Part shown: piece after piece, positions 11,480 through 26,379 of the stretch | Layout of the letters: the number at the start of each line of letters is the position of its first letter | Numbering within the stretch: position 1 is the first letter of the stretch | Source of the DNA: Physcia stellaris | Taxonomy: Eukaryota > Ascomycota > Lecanoromycetes > Caliciales > Physciaceae | DNA: 64,000 nucleotides | NCBI GenBank assembly: GCA_018902385.1 | Contig: JABSSW010000053.1 | Coordinates: 248,001-312,000, forward strand | Reading direction: 5' to 3' | Notes under the pieces: generated by a model | The model's database searches: none | What the model was told of the DNA's origin: nothing | Seen by the model: only the letters and a program-made list of their open reading frames with translations | Program-made: the position numbers and the translations under genes

Positions 11480-14100
11480 TTTCAAATATTGATTACAAAT
11501 GTTCGAAACGATGTTCAAACAAAATTTCAAAATTTTGTCGAATCATCAAATTCAATCGAATTTTTTGACAATGACGATGACGTTAAATGAAATGTTCAAA
11601 AAACAAAATTTTTTGATTTGTGATACGAAAAAAAAACGTTATTATCGACAATTCGATCGAGCATTCGAACAAAAATATATATTTTCGAAATATTCATTTT
11701 TACATTGAAAAAATTAAAAATATGATATTGTTCAAAAATGTTGATGTGATTCAAACAAATTTTTATAATTGTATACGTGATTATGCATTACAATAATATA
11801 TTGAAATTGTCAATGACGATAAAAAAAAATTGATCAAATTAAAAAAAAACGTAAAAAAATGAAAACGTTTATTGTTAAAACGTTGAAAAAAATCGTCGTC
11901 AACGACGTTGACGATGATTACGAAAAAAAAATACATTATAAAAAATGTTCGCAAACATAAAAAATCATTCGATTTTGTCGAAATAATAATCAAAAATGTT
12001 AAATCGATTATGATGTCAATTTATTCACAATTTTATTTAATATACAATAAATTGAAATTGAAAATTCGACGAAATTTAATTAAATCGACAAAAAAAACTA
12101 TCATGAATAAGTTTTTCAACAATTTGATAATAAAAAAAATATGATAAAACATTGAAAACAAATATCGTTTTTATCATTCATTCGAAAACGATCGTCGTTT
12201 TATAATTCATTTATCGTTTTTAAATTTCAATTTCATTCGATTCGTATGATATTTTTTTTTTATCAATGAACGTAATGATTACGAAAATTTCAATGAATTT
12301 TTTTCGCAATCATGACAAACGCAATATTCAATTTCGTATCAATTTGACAAACAAAATAACGTTTACGTTTTTCAACAACAATAACGTTCGTATCAATCAA
12401 ATTATTCAAATCGACAACAATCGACACAAAATATGCAAAAACGTTCATACGTAAATCAACAATATCGATTTCAACAAACGCAACAAAACGAAATTCAAAA
12501 AAAATCGAAACACGTTCGATTCGCGATTTCAATATTCGCAATCTTTACGTTTTAACAATTATTTTGTTGATTTTTCAAATTCATTTTCGTTTTCGTTTGA
12601 ACAAAATATTTATTTTAATCAAAATGAAACGTTTAATTAAAATGAAACATTATATCGACGAACGTACTTTGCGAAAAAAAAAACAAAAAACAATTATTCA
12701 ATCGATAAAAAAAATAATTAAAATGATTACAACATGAATATTGAAAACGTGTCAACGATATTTATAATAAATGATGAATATCATAACGAAAAACATTTCG
12801 AAATTCAAAAATTTAATGAAAATTATGTGATTCATGAATCATTTGAATATTTTGTGAATATTTCAATCAAACAAACAAAAATTTATTTATGCAAACGTTG
12901 TCAATCGAAATTTTATTTTAATAACAAATTTCATCGACATTTGCGTTCGTGTTAAACAATTTCGATTAAATTTGACACATCGTCGACGAAAAATATTCAT
13001 AATTATCAAACATTTATTATACAATCAAATATCAAAACAAATACACGATTCAATTTCGAATTTCGTTCGTGACGTTACGTCATGATGAAAACAAACATAA
13101 AACAATTTTTTATCGATATATGTGTCGATATCGAATGCGATACGTTGTTAATCGATCGTAAATTTCTAATGCAAAAAATATTTAATTACAAAATTCATGC
13201 GCGACAAATCATGAAATTTTTTAAAATTCGCGATATCGAAAATGTCGTCGTCACAACAATTGATTATATTTCATTAATTTTTCGTGTTTTTAAAATTTCG
13301 ATTGATGACGAAAATGCAATTGTCACGTTCATTCGACAAATTTACATAATGAAAAAATTGAAAACAAAAATTCTTTTAAACAATGATATATTGAATTCAA
13401 AACAAATGAATATAAACGTAAACAAACAAATCGTTGTTATAAAAAATTGCAAAAATATTCGAATTAAATTAAATATTATTAATGTTGAATCATAAATCAA
13501 ACGCGTTGTTCGTGTCAACGAAATTATTAAAATTTCAATTAAATCAATTTTTACAATTTTTTTCAAATTACGCGAAAAAAATAATCTATTTATTGAACGC
13601 GATTTTATGTTCACGTTTTTACGAATTGAACGATTAAATTAAAATGAAAACGTATTTTTTCATATTATCGATGCACATACAGAAATCGTTCAAATTCACA
13701 ACATCAACGTTGAAAATATTTACATTTTCAAAAATACGCGTCTTGAATTCGTACAAAAATACGAAAAAAAAATGTTATTTAATTAATTCGAAATACGTTC
13801 ATTTAATTGTTAATGTTCATAAGTTTGTTTCTAGAAATTGATTTAAACAAACGTTGAAATTTAATGTTTCGATCATGACAATTGACGCGATTATAACGAT
13901 TAATTATAAAGATTTGCACGATGCGATCGCGATTAATTTCGTCGATGCAAATATCGATTTTGCGTTCAATTTTGCACGCAATTTTAACGATTTTATTGTT
14001 GTAAATTTTAATATTAATGCGAAAAAAATATTATTTGTTGAAATTATTGTTTACGATTGTTACGAGCATGTTTGACAAATAGATTTGACAAATAATTAAT
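11480..14100 (+). mobile_element. Fossil Ty3/Gypsy-type element piece (gag, zinc finger, retropepsin)
   Basis: Decayed retroelement fragment in forward orientation. From left to right it shows a gag-like basic stretch, a C2H2/zinc-knuckle-like motif near 12,890-12,955 (YLCKRCQSKF...HRHLRSC), and an aspartic-protease-like region near 13,080-13,500. No reverse transcriptase follows before the next element's gag begins, so it looks truncated or displaced by insertion. It is broken throughout, with many breaks. Heavy mutation makes it look old, though the mutation may have been fast. Confidence 0.5.
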
Positions 14101-14269
14101 TAATATAATATGTGATCGAACAACGAATTATGTTTTAATTTTACGTTGAAATTAACGTGATTTGAAATTTGACGTCGCACATTGTTTGCAATTTCAACAT
14201 TTTGTATCTATTTGTTTTTGCAAATTTATTGTTTTCGTTTAATTAATCAATAATACGTTTATTCAAACA

Positions 14270-17200
14270 CGATTCATGATATTACAATAAATTTTCAATT
14301 TTATCGCTCGTCGTGATACGCGAACGTTCAAAAATAAAACTTTAAATCGATCAAATTTTTTTGACGAGACAAACGACGAAAAAATTTTGTTGATCAAACA
14401 AACGATCAAAAACTTTTTTGACGAAACATTTGACGAAAATCGTGAAATAACAAATCGAATTTTCACGCAAACGACGATATTTTCGACGATAAAAAACGAC
14501 GAAAAAAAAATTGATTTGATTAATTTTTTTTTAATATTTTTCAATTTTTTATTTTTAGTTATAATTCGAAATCATCACGAAACAATTTTTTTCGAATTTT
14601 TTATTTCGATGAAACAACGTTTCAAAACGTTACGTTTCAATATAAATCGTATGTTGACGAAATCAACGACAATTTTTTTCGACGAAAATTTCGTCGAACA
14701 ATTCAAACGTCGTCGATTTGTTTCAACGATCGAATTCATAAAAATGAAAAATAACGAAATCATTCATTTTTTGAACATCGTCATTATCGATCAATTGAAA
14801 TGATGAATCAATCAAAAAGTTATCGATTTTTTGAAAAAATTTGATCGATTACGCATCGATCGTGACAATTATTTAAACGTTTTGATTCAATATTAAAATT
14901 TGTACAATATCGTCAACGTCGATCGTGACGAATTGATCAATACAAACGTTGAATTCGATGAAATTCGTAAAAAAATGAATACATTGAAAATTAATTTCGA
15001 ACAAACACGTGATCGATTTTTAATCAAACAACACGATTATATTTTTTTTAAAAAAAATCACGACGTTTTGTTAATCACGACTCGCGATCGTACACGAAAT
15101 TTTGATAACGACGATAAAAAAAACGACAACGAAATCAACGTAATTAATTTTTTCAATAAAAACAAACGACGTTCGAAAATTCATTCAAATTCTTTTAAAT
15201 TCATCGACGAAATGAAATTTATTTGACGAATTTGAAAAACAAAAATACATGATAAAATGACGATCAACGTTAATCATTACGATACGAACATAATCGCAAT
15301 TATTATTGTAATTGATTGAATTGAAAATAATATCGATAATTACATACAATCGATACGTGATATCGACATAAATTATTTCAAAAATTGTCACATGATGTTG
15401 AAATTTTTGAATTTTATTTTCGAAAATTTTGATTTCAAACGCAATATGCGTATTCAATTTCGAACATTGATTATAAATACACAAAATTTTCAATTTTTTT
15501 ATTTCATTTTTATTTCGTTTTAACAATTCAATCGATTATAACGAAATCATCAAAATCGAAAAATTAATGAAATTTTTTTTTTGAAATTTAAAAAAAACGA
15601 TGAATGTACATTTTCGCGAATTCATCACGTTCGATAAAATTCAAATCATTTTGCAACAAATATACAATCGACAATCGAATTTTCGAAAAAAAAAATCGCA
15701 ATTCGTCAATAACGTTTTGAATTGTTTCAATTCAAATCATTTTTTGTCGTTTCGATTTCGATGTTTTTTGTGAAATTTGTTATTTCGATTTTTTTCGCGA
15801 AATTTGCAATTCATTTTCATTTCAACGTTGAAATCAAAATTCGTGATTCGATGATTGACAAATTAATCGTTACGAACAAATGTTTCACATGCGATAAAAT
15901 CGATCACGTATAAAAAAAATGTTCGAACGTTTACAAATATCAAAAACGTTATTGACACAAAATGCAAATGTTTTATATAAACATGATTAACGAATCGAAC
16001 GAATTTGATTTAAAAAAATGATAATTCACATCAAAAACGCGATTGATGAATATTTAAAAAAAAATTTAATTCATCATGACGAATTGTTTGATTTTTTTGT
16101 CAAACGATTTTTAATCATCAATTGTACGTTGTCATTCAACGATAATAAACATAAATTAAAAATTTTAATAAACATTGATGCAATTGATTATGTTTTCATT
16201 GATAAAAAAATTGCGCAATTTGTATGCAACATGTTGAACATAAATTTCGTATTTTTATTAAAATCGAAATTCATTATTGAATTCGACGATCGTCAAATTT
16301 TTTCAATAATTCATGTCATTTATTTCAAATTAACAATTGATTTGTATTTCGAATTGACAATTTTTTTGTTCATCATCGATTTGAACAATCATTCGATAAT
16401 TTTAAAAAAATCGTGAATGAACAAACATGAAATTGTTTTGAATATAATTTACGATAAATTGATTTTCAAATCGTTCAAATGTAATTATCATGACAATATA
16501 TTCATCAAAACAATGCAAATTCGACGTTTGAAAACTTTTGATTCAAATTGTCGATAAAACGTATTTAATTGACGTCGCGATGTTTTTTTATCGAAAACAA
16601 ATAACGCGAAACATATTGTTACAATAAAATTTCGATATACGATTTTATCTCGTTCGCAATTTAATTTCTCAACGTTTTATGTACAAAACGAATCAAACGT
16701 ATTCGATTCAAAATGTTTCAATTATTTCATTCATTCGAAAATCGATTAAAATGACGAATCGTTCGTCGTTGAATAAAATCATTCAAAAATTGATATCACA
16801 ACGATTACGAAAACGACGTTCGTAAAAAAAAAAAATTTGAAAAAACAACGCAACAAACGTTGAAAAATCAAAAAACAACAATTCGAAATTTTTTTATTTT
16901 CGAAATTGAATTTAAACGATTCGATGAATATCGCGATAATTGATACAATTTTTTTTTATTTATTCGTCGATTTTAAAAATCGAAAACAAAAAATGTAATG
17001 TTTTTTTATTACGATCAATCAAATCGATTTCGCATTCAAAACATTGCGAACAAATTTTGAATTGTTGAAAATTGTCGTCATAATCAAAAAATTCTGAAAC
17101 ACGAACAAATTAAATCGATTTTTAAACGTATAATGAAAAAAATATCGAAATATTTCAAACATTTGTCAAAAATATTCGATTTTCAAAAAACAATTGAATT

Positions 17201-19172
17201 GTTGTCGCATCGAATTTACGATCACAAAATCGAATTTTTAAACGATAACAATACATTGTTTCGAAATCGAATATATTTTTTGTTCGAATTCAAATTTCAA
17301 AAATTCAAAAAATATTTGAAAAATAATTTTCAAAAAAATTTTATTGTATTCAATCAAATAACATACGTTTCGTTCGTTTTATTTGCAATTAAATCAAATG
17401 ATCAATTACGTTTGTGTGTGAATTATCGACGATTTAATTACATCACGAAACGCAATCGATATTTCATTTTTTTGATCGAAAAAATTTTAATTAAAATGCA
17501 AAATTGCAAATATTTGATTAAATTAAATATTATATCGATTTTCAACAAATTTCGAATGAATGAAAAAATGAAAAATTTATCACGTTCGTTATTTTCATGA
17601 AATCGTACAAATATCGAATATTATTTTTCGAATTGATTAACGAATTCGCGAATTGACAACATTATATAAACGATTTATTGTTCAATTTTTTGAACGATTT
17701 TTGTCAAATTTATTTAAATGATATTTTTATTTATAACAAATTTAAAAAAAAACACATCGTTCACGTTCGTAAAATGTTGAAAAAATTCAAAAAAATTGAA
17801 TTACAAATGAATATTAAAAAATGCGAAATTTTTAAAAAAAATGACATTTTTGAACGTTATATTATCGATAAATGATTTTCGCATGAATTCGAAAAAAATA
17901 AAAATTATTGTCAATTGAAAACGTTTTACAAATTTGAAAAAAATGCAAATTTTCGTGAATTTCGTCAATTTTTACAAACGATTCATTCGTGATTTTTCGA
18001 AAAAAATTCGAATTTTCATTCGAATGATCAAAAAACTCGTGAATTTCGAATGAATTGTTGAAATCGAAAAAATTTTCAATTTTTTCAAAAAAACGATAAT
18101 CGAAATTTTCATATTACGACATTACGATCGAATCAAACAAATCATTTTGAAAATTGATTTTTTTCATTACGTTAATGCGAAAATATTATTTCAATACAAC
18201 GACGAAAAAGTTTTGCATTTCGTTGTTTTTTATAATTGTAACATGATTTCAATCGAATACAATTACGAAATTTATAACAAAAAATTGTTGATCATTATTC
18301 GTTGTTTAAAACATTGACGTTTTGAATTTGAAAATATTGAAAAATCGATCAAAATTTTCATCGATCACAAAAATTTGAAAATCTTCATGACGTCAAAGAA
18401 ATTAATTTTTCGTCAAATTCGTTGAACAAATTTTTTTTCGAAATTCAATATTGTCATTCAATTTCAATTCGAAATTCAAAACGTTAAAACAAATATTTTA
18501 ATTCGTATATTTGATTTACGATCAAAAAACGATATTGACGAACGACATCAATATCGAAAAAAAATATTGTTTATTTTAAAACGATTCGAAATTCACGCGA
18601 TGAAAATTGACGAATTTATTTACGAACGAGTTTTTGTTGTCAACAAAATTGACGATAATTGCACAATTTATCGTGAAATCATCGAGCAAAATTTCTTTTC
18701 AATAAATGAAATTGATTTACGAAATTGCATTGAAAAAAATGACGTTTTGTATCGAAAAAATCGATTTTGAATGTTCGTCGATGTTTTTTTATTCGTTGAT
18801 TTTTTCAAAAAAAATCATGAATTTTTTGTTTCGAAACATTCAAATTTTAATCGCATGAAAAATTTTATACGTCGCGATTTTTATTGATTCAATATGCGCA
18901 AAACGATTTGTCGATACGTACGTAATTGTTATGAATGTTAACGCACGAAAATTTTCAAAAATCGCAAAAACGATTTGTTTATTTTTTTGATCATATTTTT
19001 GCAACATTGAATCGACATATCAATGAATTTTATTATCGAATTATTCGATGTTCACGATCATAACGTCATATGCACGATAAATGACAAATTTAACAAAAAA
19101 CGTCATTACGTGTTTTGTATCGTCGACGACGAAAATATCAATATTGAAATCACGATCAAAATATTCATCAAT
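14270..19172 (+). mobile_element. Fossil Ty3/Gypsy LTR retrotransposon 1 (gag-pol body)
   Basis: Forward-oriented Gypsy body with its parts in the expected order: gag with a coiled-coil-like segment (about 14,390-15,700), zinc knuckle near 15,880-15,910, retropepsin (about 16,100-16,420), reverse transcriptase (about 17,150-17,900, with the YDHKIE and LRLCVNYR blocks), RNase H (about 18,100-18,450), and integrase with its zinc-binding part and the start of the core (about 18,700-19,172). The integrase is interrupted at 19,173 by an LTR of another element. Its own LTRs were not identified. Broken, with dozens of breaks. Confidence 0.75.
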
Positions 19173-19737
19173 TGTGACGAACGTACATCGAATTCAACAT
19201 TTAACAAAATTAACATCGAATTAACATCGTTATTTTATCACATCGAATGTTAGAATCGAAACTCGTTTTGACGCATTCAAAAAATCAAATTTTCTACATA
19301 TGTTTTTGCAAATTTTGTATTTGTTTTTCATTTCGAAATATTTTCGTGTAATTATGTAATAATATCATATCTTTGCATAGCAATTTCACATTATATCGAA
19401 ATGAAACGTTTTTTCATGTTCGTTTGCAAATGATACGCGAACATTCAAATAAACAAAATTTTTGTTTCAAAATTCAAAAATTGATAAAGAAACATAATAA
19501 TTTTCGTATCGTTTGATCATTCAAAAAAACAACAAAACGTAACAAATTGATTTGAATGCGAAAAAACGAAAATAATAAATTCGTTTGTCGATTCAAAAAT
19601 ATTTTGACAAACGAATTTCAACGATAATCGATTCACGAAAATAATTTTTCGAACGTCGATTCAAATTCGAAAAATTATTAATTGTCGAAAAAAATTTTTT
19701 TGTTTCAGAAAATGACTCGATTACATCATCAAACACA
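19173..19737 (+). repeat. LTR copy A (about 565 bp)
   Basis: Begins TGTGACGAACGT and matches the sequences at 35,529 and 40,930. It lies inside the integrase region of Gypsy 1 and directly before the gag of Gypsy 2, so it is most simply the 5' LTR of Gypsy 2 inserted into Gypsy 1. The right edge is approximate. Confidence 0.6.
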
Positions 19738-22700
19738 TATCAAAATTATTTCGAAAAAATGACATTAAATACAAAAAAAATCAATTAAAATTAATCAAAA
19801 CAATTTTTTTATATTCGAATTTTTATCATTTCGAACGACATTATATTTCAATCGATTATTTAAGTTTTTTATATTTCGCAATTTTTTTTTTTTTCAATTC
19901 ATTCGAAAATTTAATTTTTTATCATCATGATTTTTTCAATTCGTTTGAAAAAACGTCAACGATTCAACGAAATAATTGAAATTGAATATTTTTGAAATTT
20001 TAATCAAAAAAATCGTTTTGAATATTGAATTTTTTTTCGATATTTATATGATCACAACAATGTTCGATTTTACAAAATCGAATTTCATAATGATTTTGAC
20101 GTCAATTGACATATTCATTTTTCGAAATTAAAAAGAACGATTTTTGAACAATTTGCACGATTCTGAAAAGTTTGAAATTTTTTCGAAAAAATAGAAACAA
20201 AAACATCAATATCAATTCGAATTTGAAAAATTTCAAAAATACATAAAAACGAAAAAATTTAAAACATTTTTTAAAATTCGATGAAATCAACGTTCAATTT
20301 TCGAAACAAATCGAAATTCAAATTCATAAATATCGTACTAAAATCAACAAACGATTCGTCGTTTAATTCGTAAAAAAAAAAATTTTACAAAAAAAATTTT
20401 TTCGAATGATCAGATTGTCGACGTTTTCTCAAAAACTAATTATAACGAAAAAATTGATTTTTTCAAAATTCGTTCAAAGAGCAAAAAATTAATTTTTAAA
20501 TACATCGATTTTTTTATTTTTTATGAACACAAAAATTCGAACATTTTCGATTACATTCGATATAATATTTGAAAAAATAAATGCGTAAATAAATTGAAAA
20601 TCAATGCGAATTGATATTTTATTAAACAACAACAAATCATTGCAATCGTTCAATGATTAAAAAACAAAATCGTCGAACACGTTCACACTCGACGTAAAAT
20701 TCAACGTCATTTTTTTTTCGATTACGAAAAAATTTTCAAATTGTTCGATATCATTTACGTCGATGTAAATTATAATCGCAATATTTGACGTCAATACGAC
20801 GATTTCAAAATGAAATTCTCGAATGTATATAGCGAATTTTATTCGAAATTTTTATTATTGATTAATCAATTATTCAACAAATTTGATGACGACAAAATTC
20901 ATGATTTGAAAAAAATTCTTCTCGTTAAATTCAAATTGATTATGAATAATCTGAATAATTTCATTTCGTTTGATGTTTTTCATCGAAAAATTCAAACAAT
21001 CGATAATCGTCATCGACGTATTCAAAATGACGACGATAATTTTTTCAAATTTTCGAATCATAAACAGACATTTCGAATTCGTCGAAACGAAAAATATTTT
21101 GCGAAATTGATCATCAATTACATCAATTCAATCAAAAAAAAAATTTACAAAATTGTCATAATTCGTTTTTTTGTAAAAAAGAAATGTCGTCGTTGTGATA
21201 ATTTGAAACATTGATGAAAAAAATGCAAATCAAACAAGTCGTTATTCGAATGAATAAACGATTTGATTAAAAAAAAATATTCAATTTTCAAAATATTGCA
21301 ACGATTTTCGATTATGTTAACAATATATTCATTGTTTTTTCATTTTTCGATAAATCGAAAAATTAATTATCTTTTTCGAAAACGCGAAAAAGATTATCAG
21401 AATTTGTTCACGAAATTTTCAACATAACATTTTTAACGAATTTCTTTGTAAATTTTTAATTAAAAAAATAAATTTGTTTTTTGACAATCGAAAAAATCAT
21501 GATTCATGATTTAATTGATATCGATGTTTTTGAATATGTTTTCATTAATGAAAAAATTGCGAAAAAAATTTGTCATAAATTAAATTAATTTCAATATTTT
21601 TATCGAAATTCAAAAAAAATTTTTAATTTCGAAAAAAAAAAATCAAATTTATTATTCATCAAATATTGTTCAAAATGACGATACAAAATCATTCAAAATT
21701 TTTCGTTTTTTTGTTTATTATCAAAATAAAACAACATTCGTTGATTTTAAATAAATCATGAATAAACAAACATGAAATGATTTTCAACATAATCAATGAC
21801 GAATGTTATTTCACATCAAATCATTCAAAATCATGACGAAACATTTTTTTTATCGTTTCGATCGTCGATATTTCAAAAATTATTCAATTCAAACAAACAA
21901 TCGAATAAAACATTTTATTTATCGTTTTTGAACGATTTTTCACGTCGTTTTTTTTTTTTTTAAAACGTTCAAAAATATCAAATATTTCAAAAACGATCAA
22001 TTTCGATTTTTTTCGATCGATTTTTTTCGTTTTATCGTTGAAAATGAATCGAAAAAAACGTCAATCGTTAAAAAAAAAAATTTTTGAATTTCGATTTCAA
22101 ATATGTCATCGAAAAATAAACAAAAATTATTTTCGAATAAATTTTTCAAAAAAAAAAAAATGAAAACAATACGCGAAACACAAAAATCGAATTTGATTAA
22201 CGTTTCGAACAAAAAAAAATTCGATTTATTCAAAAAATTTACGCGACGTTTTAATCGAAAATTTAAAATTACGATTTTCGAACATGAAAACGACGAACAA
22301 AATTTCGATTTTGATATATCATTAAATGTCGTTTTTATTGACGCGATTGTTTTTCAATCGTTAACGAAATTTAAAAAGAAAAAAAAAAAATCAAAATATT
22401 TTTTTTGATCAATGAAAAAATTAAACGAAATTATCGACAACGTCAAAAAAATTTAATCAAAATAAAAATTGATTTCGATTTGAATTTCAAAACTTTTTTT
22501 TTTTAAAATCATGAAAACAATCGTCGAAAAATTAAAACGTAAAATTTTTGAATTTTTTAAACGATTCGAAAACGTATTCAATTCGAAAAAATCGACAAAT
22601 TATTTTTCATAAATTTTACGATCACAAAATCGAATTGACGAAAAATTCGAATCAATTATTTCGAAATCGAATTTATTTTTTATCGTTTAAAAAATTCGAA

Positions 22701-25100
22701 ATTTTTCAAAAATATTTACACGATAATTTTCAAAAAAAATTTATCAATTCAAACAAAACGTTTTATGTTTTTTTCATTTTATTCGTCGTCAAATCGAACG
22801 AACAATTTCGTTTGTGTGTCGATTATCGAAAATTGAACGTCATAATCAAACGTAATAATTATTTTATTTCGTTGATCGAAAAAATTTTCGCAAAAATTAT
22901 CGATTGAAAATTTTTGTTCAAATTGAATATTATATCGATTTTCAATAAATTTCGAATGAATTCAAAACGAAAATTTTATTATTTTTATATGTTCGTTAAA
23001 CATTTACAAATATCATGTATTGTTTTTGAATTAATCAATGATTCGATCAATTGACAACATTACATGAACGATTTGTTGTTCGAATATATTAATCATTTTT
23101 GTCAAATGTATTTGAATGATATTTTTCATTTACAACAAAATTCGAAAACAACACGAACGACATTTCATTCAAATATTTCAAAAATTAAAAAAAATCGATT
23201 TTTTCAAATCGATATCAAAAAATGCGAATTTTTTTCAAACAAAAATTTTTTTTCGACGTCATATTATCAACAAAAAATTTACGTAATGAATTCAAAAAAA
23301 TACAAAATATTGTCAATTGAATTCGTTTCAATTTGCATCAAAAAATGCAAACGTTTGTAAATTTTTGCAATTTTTATCGACGTTTCATCAAAATATTTTC
23401 GAAATTCGTCAAATTTTTAATTCGAATAATCAAAAAAAAATTGATTTCGAATGAATCGATTTGATTAATGAAACGTTCGAAATTTTGAAAAAACAAATAA
23501 TCGAAATTTCAATTTTTCGACATTACGATCGCAATCGTAAAATTATTTTGAAAATCGATTTTTCAAATTGATATTTAAATGAAATTTTATTTCAATACGA
23601 CGACGACGAAATTTTTCATTCGATAATTTTTTTCAATAAAAAAATGATTTTTGTCGAATGCAATTACGAAATATATAACAAAAAATTTTTAATCATTATT
23701 CGATGTTTAAAACATTGAAAATTCGAATTCGAAAATATCGACGAATTCGTCGAAATTTACATCGATCACAAAAATTTAAAAATTTTATAACAAACAAAAA
23801 TTCATTTTTCGTCAAATACGTTGAATCGAAATTTTGAAATTGATTTACAATATCAAAATTCAATATCAATTCGAAATCAAAAATTTTAAAACGATGTTTT
23901 GATTCGAATGTTTGAATTTCGTTTCGTCGAAAACGACGAACGAAAATTTTATAAAAAACAAATTTTGAATTTTTTTTTCGATTGCAATTATGTTCGATTG
24001 ACGTTCAAAACGATTTGTACGAATCGTCATGCAAATCAATCGAAAAAACGAAAATTGTATTAATTATCGTCAAATTTTGATCGATAATCAAATCATCAAC
24101 GAAAAAAATAAATTTGCAAAATTGTTTCGAATCGAAATGAAATTCAATTTAAAAACGAAAATTTTTGAATATCAAATCGATTAAATTTTATGATTGAAAT
24201 AATTCGATGACGTGATTTAAATCAATTTTTTTGTGCACATTCGAACATGAATCGTATTGAAAAATTCATTAAACGTTATTATTATTGATTTAATAAAAAT
24301 TAAAATCAAACGTTATATTCGTAATTGTCACAAATGTCAACGATCGAAAAAAACACGATAATCGTTCACGAATTATTAATTTCATTGTCGATTTTTAATC
24401 AACGATAAAATTGATATATCGATAAATTTCATAATCGAATTATTTGATTTCAAAAAAACAAAATGTCATTTGTATTATTATCGATCGTTTAAACAAAAAA
24501 ACGTCATTACGTTTTTGCGAAATCGATGACGATAATTCAAAATAATTCAAATTTGTGTCAAAATATTGTTACATTACGTATTTCGTATTCAAAATTATTT
24601 TTTTCATCATTTCAAATCGAAATGATCAATTCGTAAATCGCGTTTGAAAAAATTTTTGTAAACGATAAAAATCAAATGTAAATTAAATTGTTTTTCAATT
24701 TGAAATTGATGATCAAATCGAAAAATCAATCAAAATAAATTCGATTACGTTTGTATTGCAAATTATCGTCAAAACGATTGAATTGAATTAAATAAATATC
24801 ATGAAATTCGTTGAAAAATGATGTTTCAAAATCAAATTATTTTTTTTTTCAGAATAAAAATATTAATTTTCGAATGATTTTTGAATCAAATTTAAATGAT
24901 TACGAAATCACAAAAAAACGTTTGTTGATTAAACAAAACGAATTCATTGTCAAAAAATGAATCGTATCATCGAATAAATCAAAATCAATATTGTCGATGC
25001 AAAACAAAAAATGATTGCATTCGAATCAACAAATTTCGTTTGTTCAATAAATTTTGAAATAAAAATTTTTTTGATTAAATCGTCGTTATATAAAAACGAT
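19738..25100 (+). mobile_element. Fossil Ty3/Gypsy LTR retrotransposon 2 (gag-pol body)
   Basis: A second Gypsy subfamily, forward orientation: gag with a zinc knuckle near 21,190-21,215, protease (about 21,480-21,760), reverse transcriptase (about 22,600-23,360, with YDHKIE and FRLCVDYRKLN blocks), RNase H (about 23,500-23,900) and integrase (about 24,200-24,700). LTR A sits at its left. The 3' LTR may be the copy at 35,529, which would mean about 10 kb of later insertions between. Broken, with dozens of breaks. The right edge is approximate. Confidence 0.7.
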
Positions 25101-26379
25101 TCGTTAAATTCAAACAAACTCGATGACAAAAAATTGAATTCATACAAAAAATCAAAAAAAAAATTTCGTTTATGAATTGAAATTGAAAAACGATAAATGC
25201 AATAAATTCATTCAATGAAATTTTTGATTGTTGAAAAAAAATTTTAAAATTTTGAAAAAACAAATCAACGATTTTCAAAAAATTTTATCGAAATGAAATT
25301 TGAATTTTAAAACGATAATAATTCGCAATTTCGATATTATTACACATTACAAATCGTTCAAAAAAATTGATTCGATTTGAAAATTACGCGAAATTTAAAT
25401 GATATTACGTCGACGACGACGAATTTTGTTCAAACATCGCGATTATTTATTTCATTTTTAATTCAAAAACAACAAAATTTGTCGAAATCGATTAAAATAA
25501 ATGAATTTTCAATCAATGAATCAAAAAATTATTAATCGAAATTTTAAATATTTTTTCAAATTGATTTGAAAAATTTTTTTTTCATTCGTTTCGTGAATTT
25601 TGTTTACGAATAATTTCGCATGAAAAATTGAATTTGTCAACGATTTTCAAAAAAATTGTCAAATCAAATTTTACATAAACAAATGAATAATAACGTAAAA
25701 TTTTCAATGAAACGAATAAATAAAATTAAAAAAAAAATTCGAACATTTAAATTAAATTCGACAAATTTTTCAATTGTTTATAATGACACGTCGAAAATTT
25801 GTAAAATTCGTTCAAAAATATCGCATTTTTCAAAAAAAAAAATTCATTTTCGTCAATTGTTTTTATACAATCAACGTCAAAAACGTTTGCAAAATCGATT
25901 TTGATTTGACAAAATTTTATCGATCAATTCAATAACGAATTCGTTTCGATTTTCGATATAATTTGATGTTCAAAATTTTCAAAACGTTTATTCAATTCAA
26001 ATTAACAAATCGCGTTTTTAATTTTCGAAATTTTTACGAAAATCAAAACGAACATTTTTCGAAAATTTCGAATACATTCACGATTTAATCGACAATTTTC
26101 ACAATTTTCGCATACGCGAAAATTTCAAATTTCGAAAACGTATTTTTAATATTTTTTCACGATCAAATTGTTCAAACAAATCGAAAAACGTCGAATATTT
26201 TTTCGAATCGATAAATTCGCAAACGAAACGCGATTTCAAAATAATTTTCAACAATGTTTCGATTTTTATTAAATACGTCATTTTGATCGAAATGCGTAAA
26301 ATATTTGTTCACGATAAAAAACGAAAATTTCAATCAATTTTTTCGAAACGTTTGAAAAAAACGAAATTTTGATCGCGTT

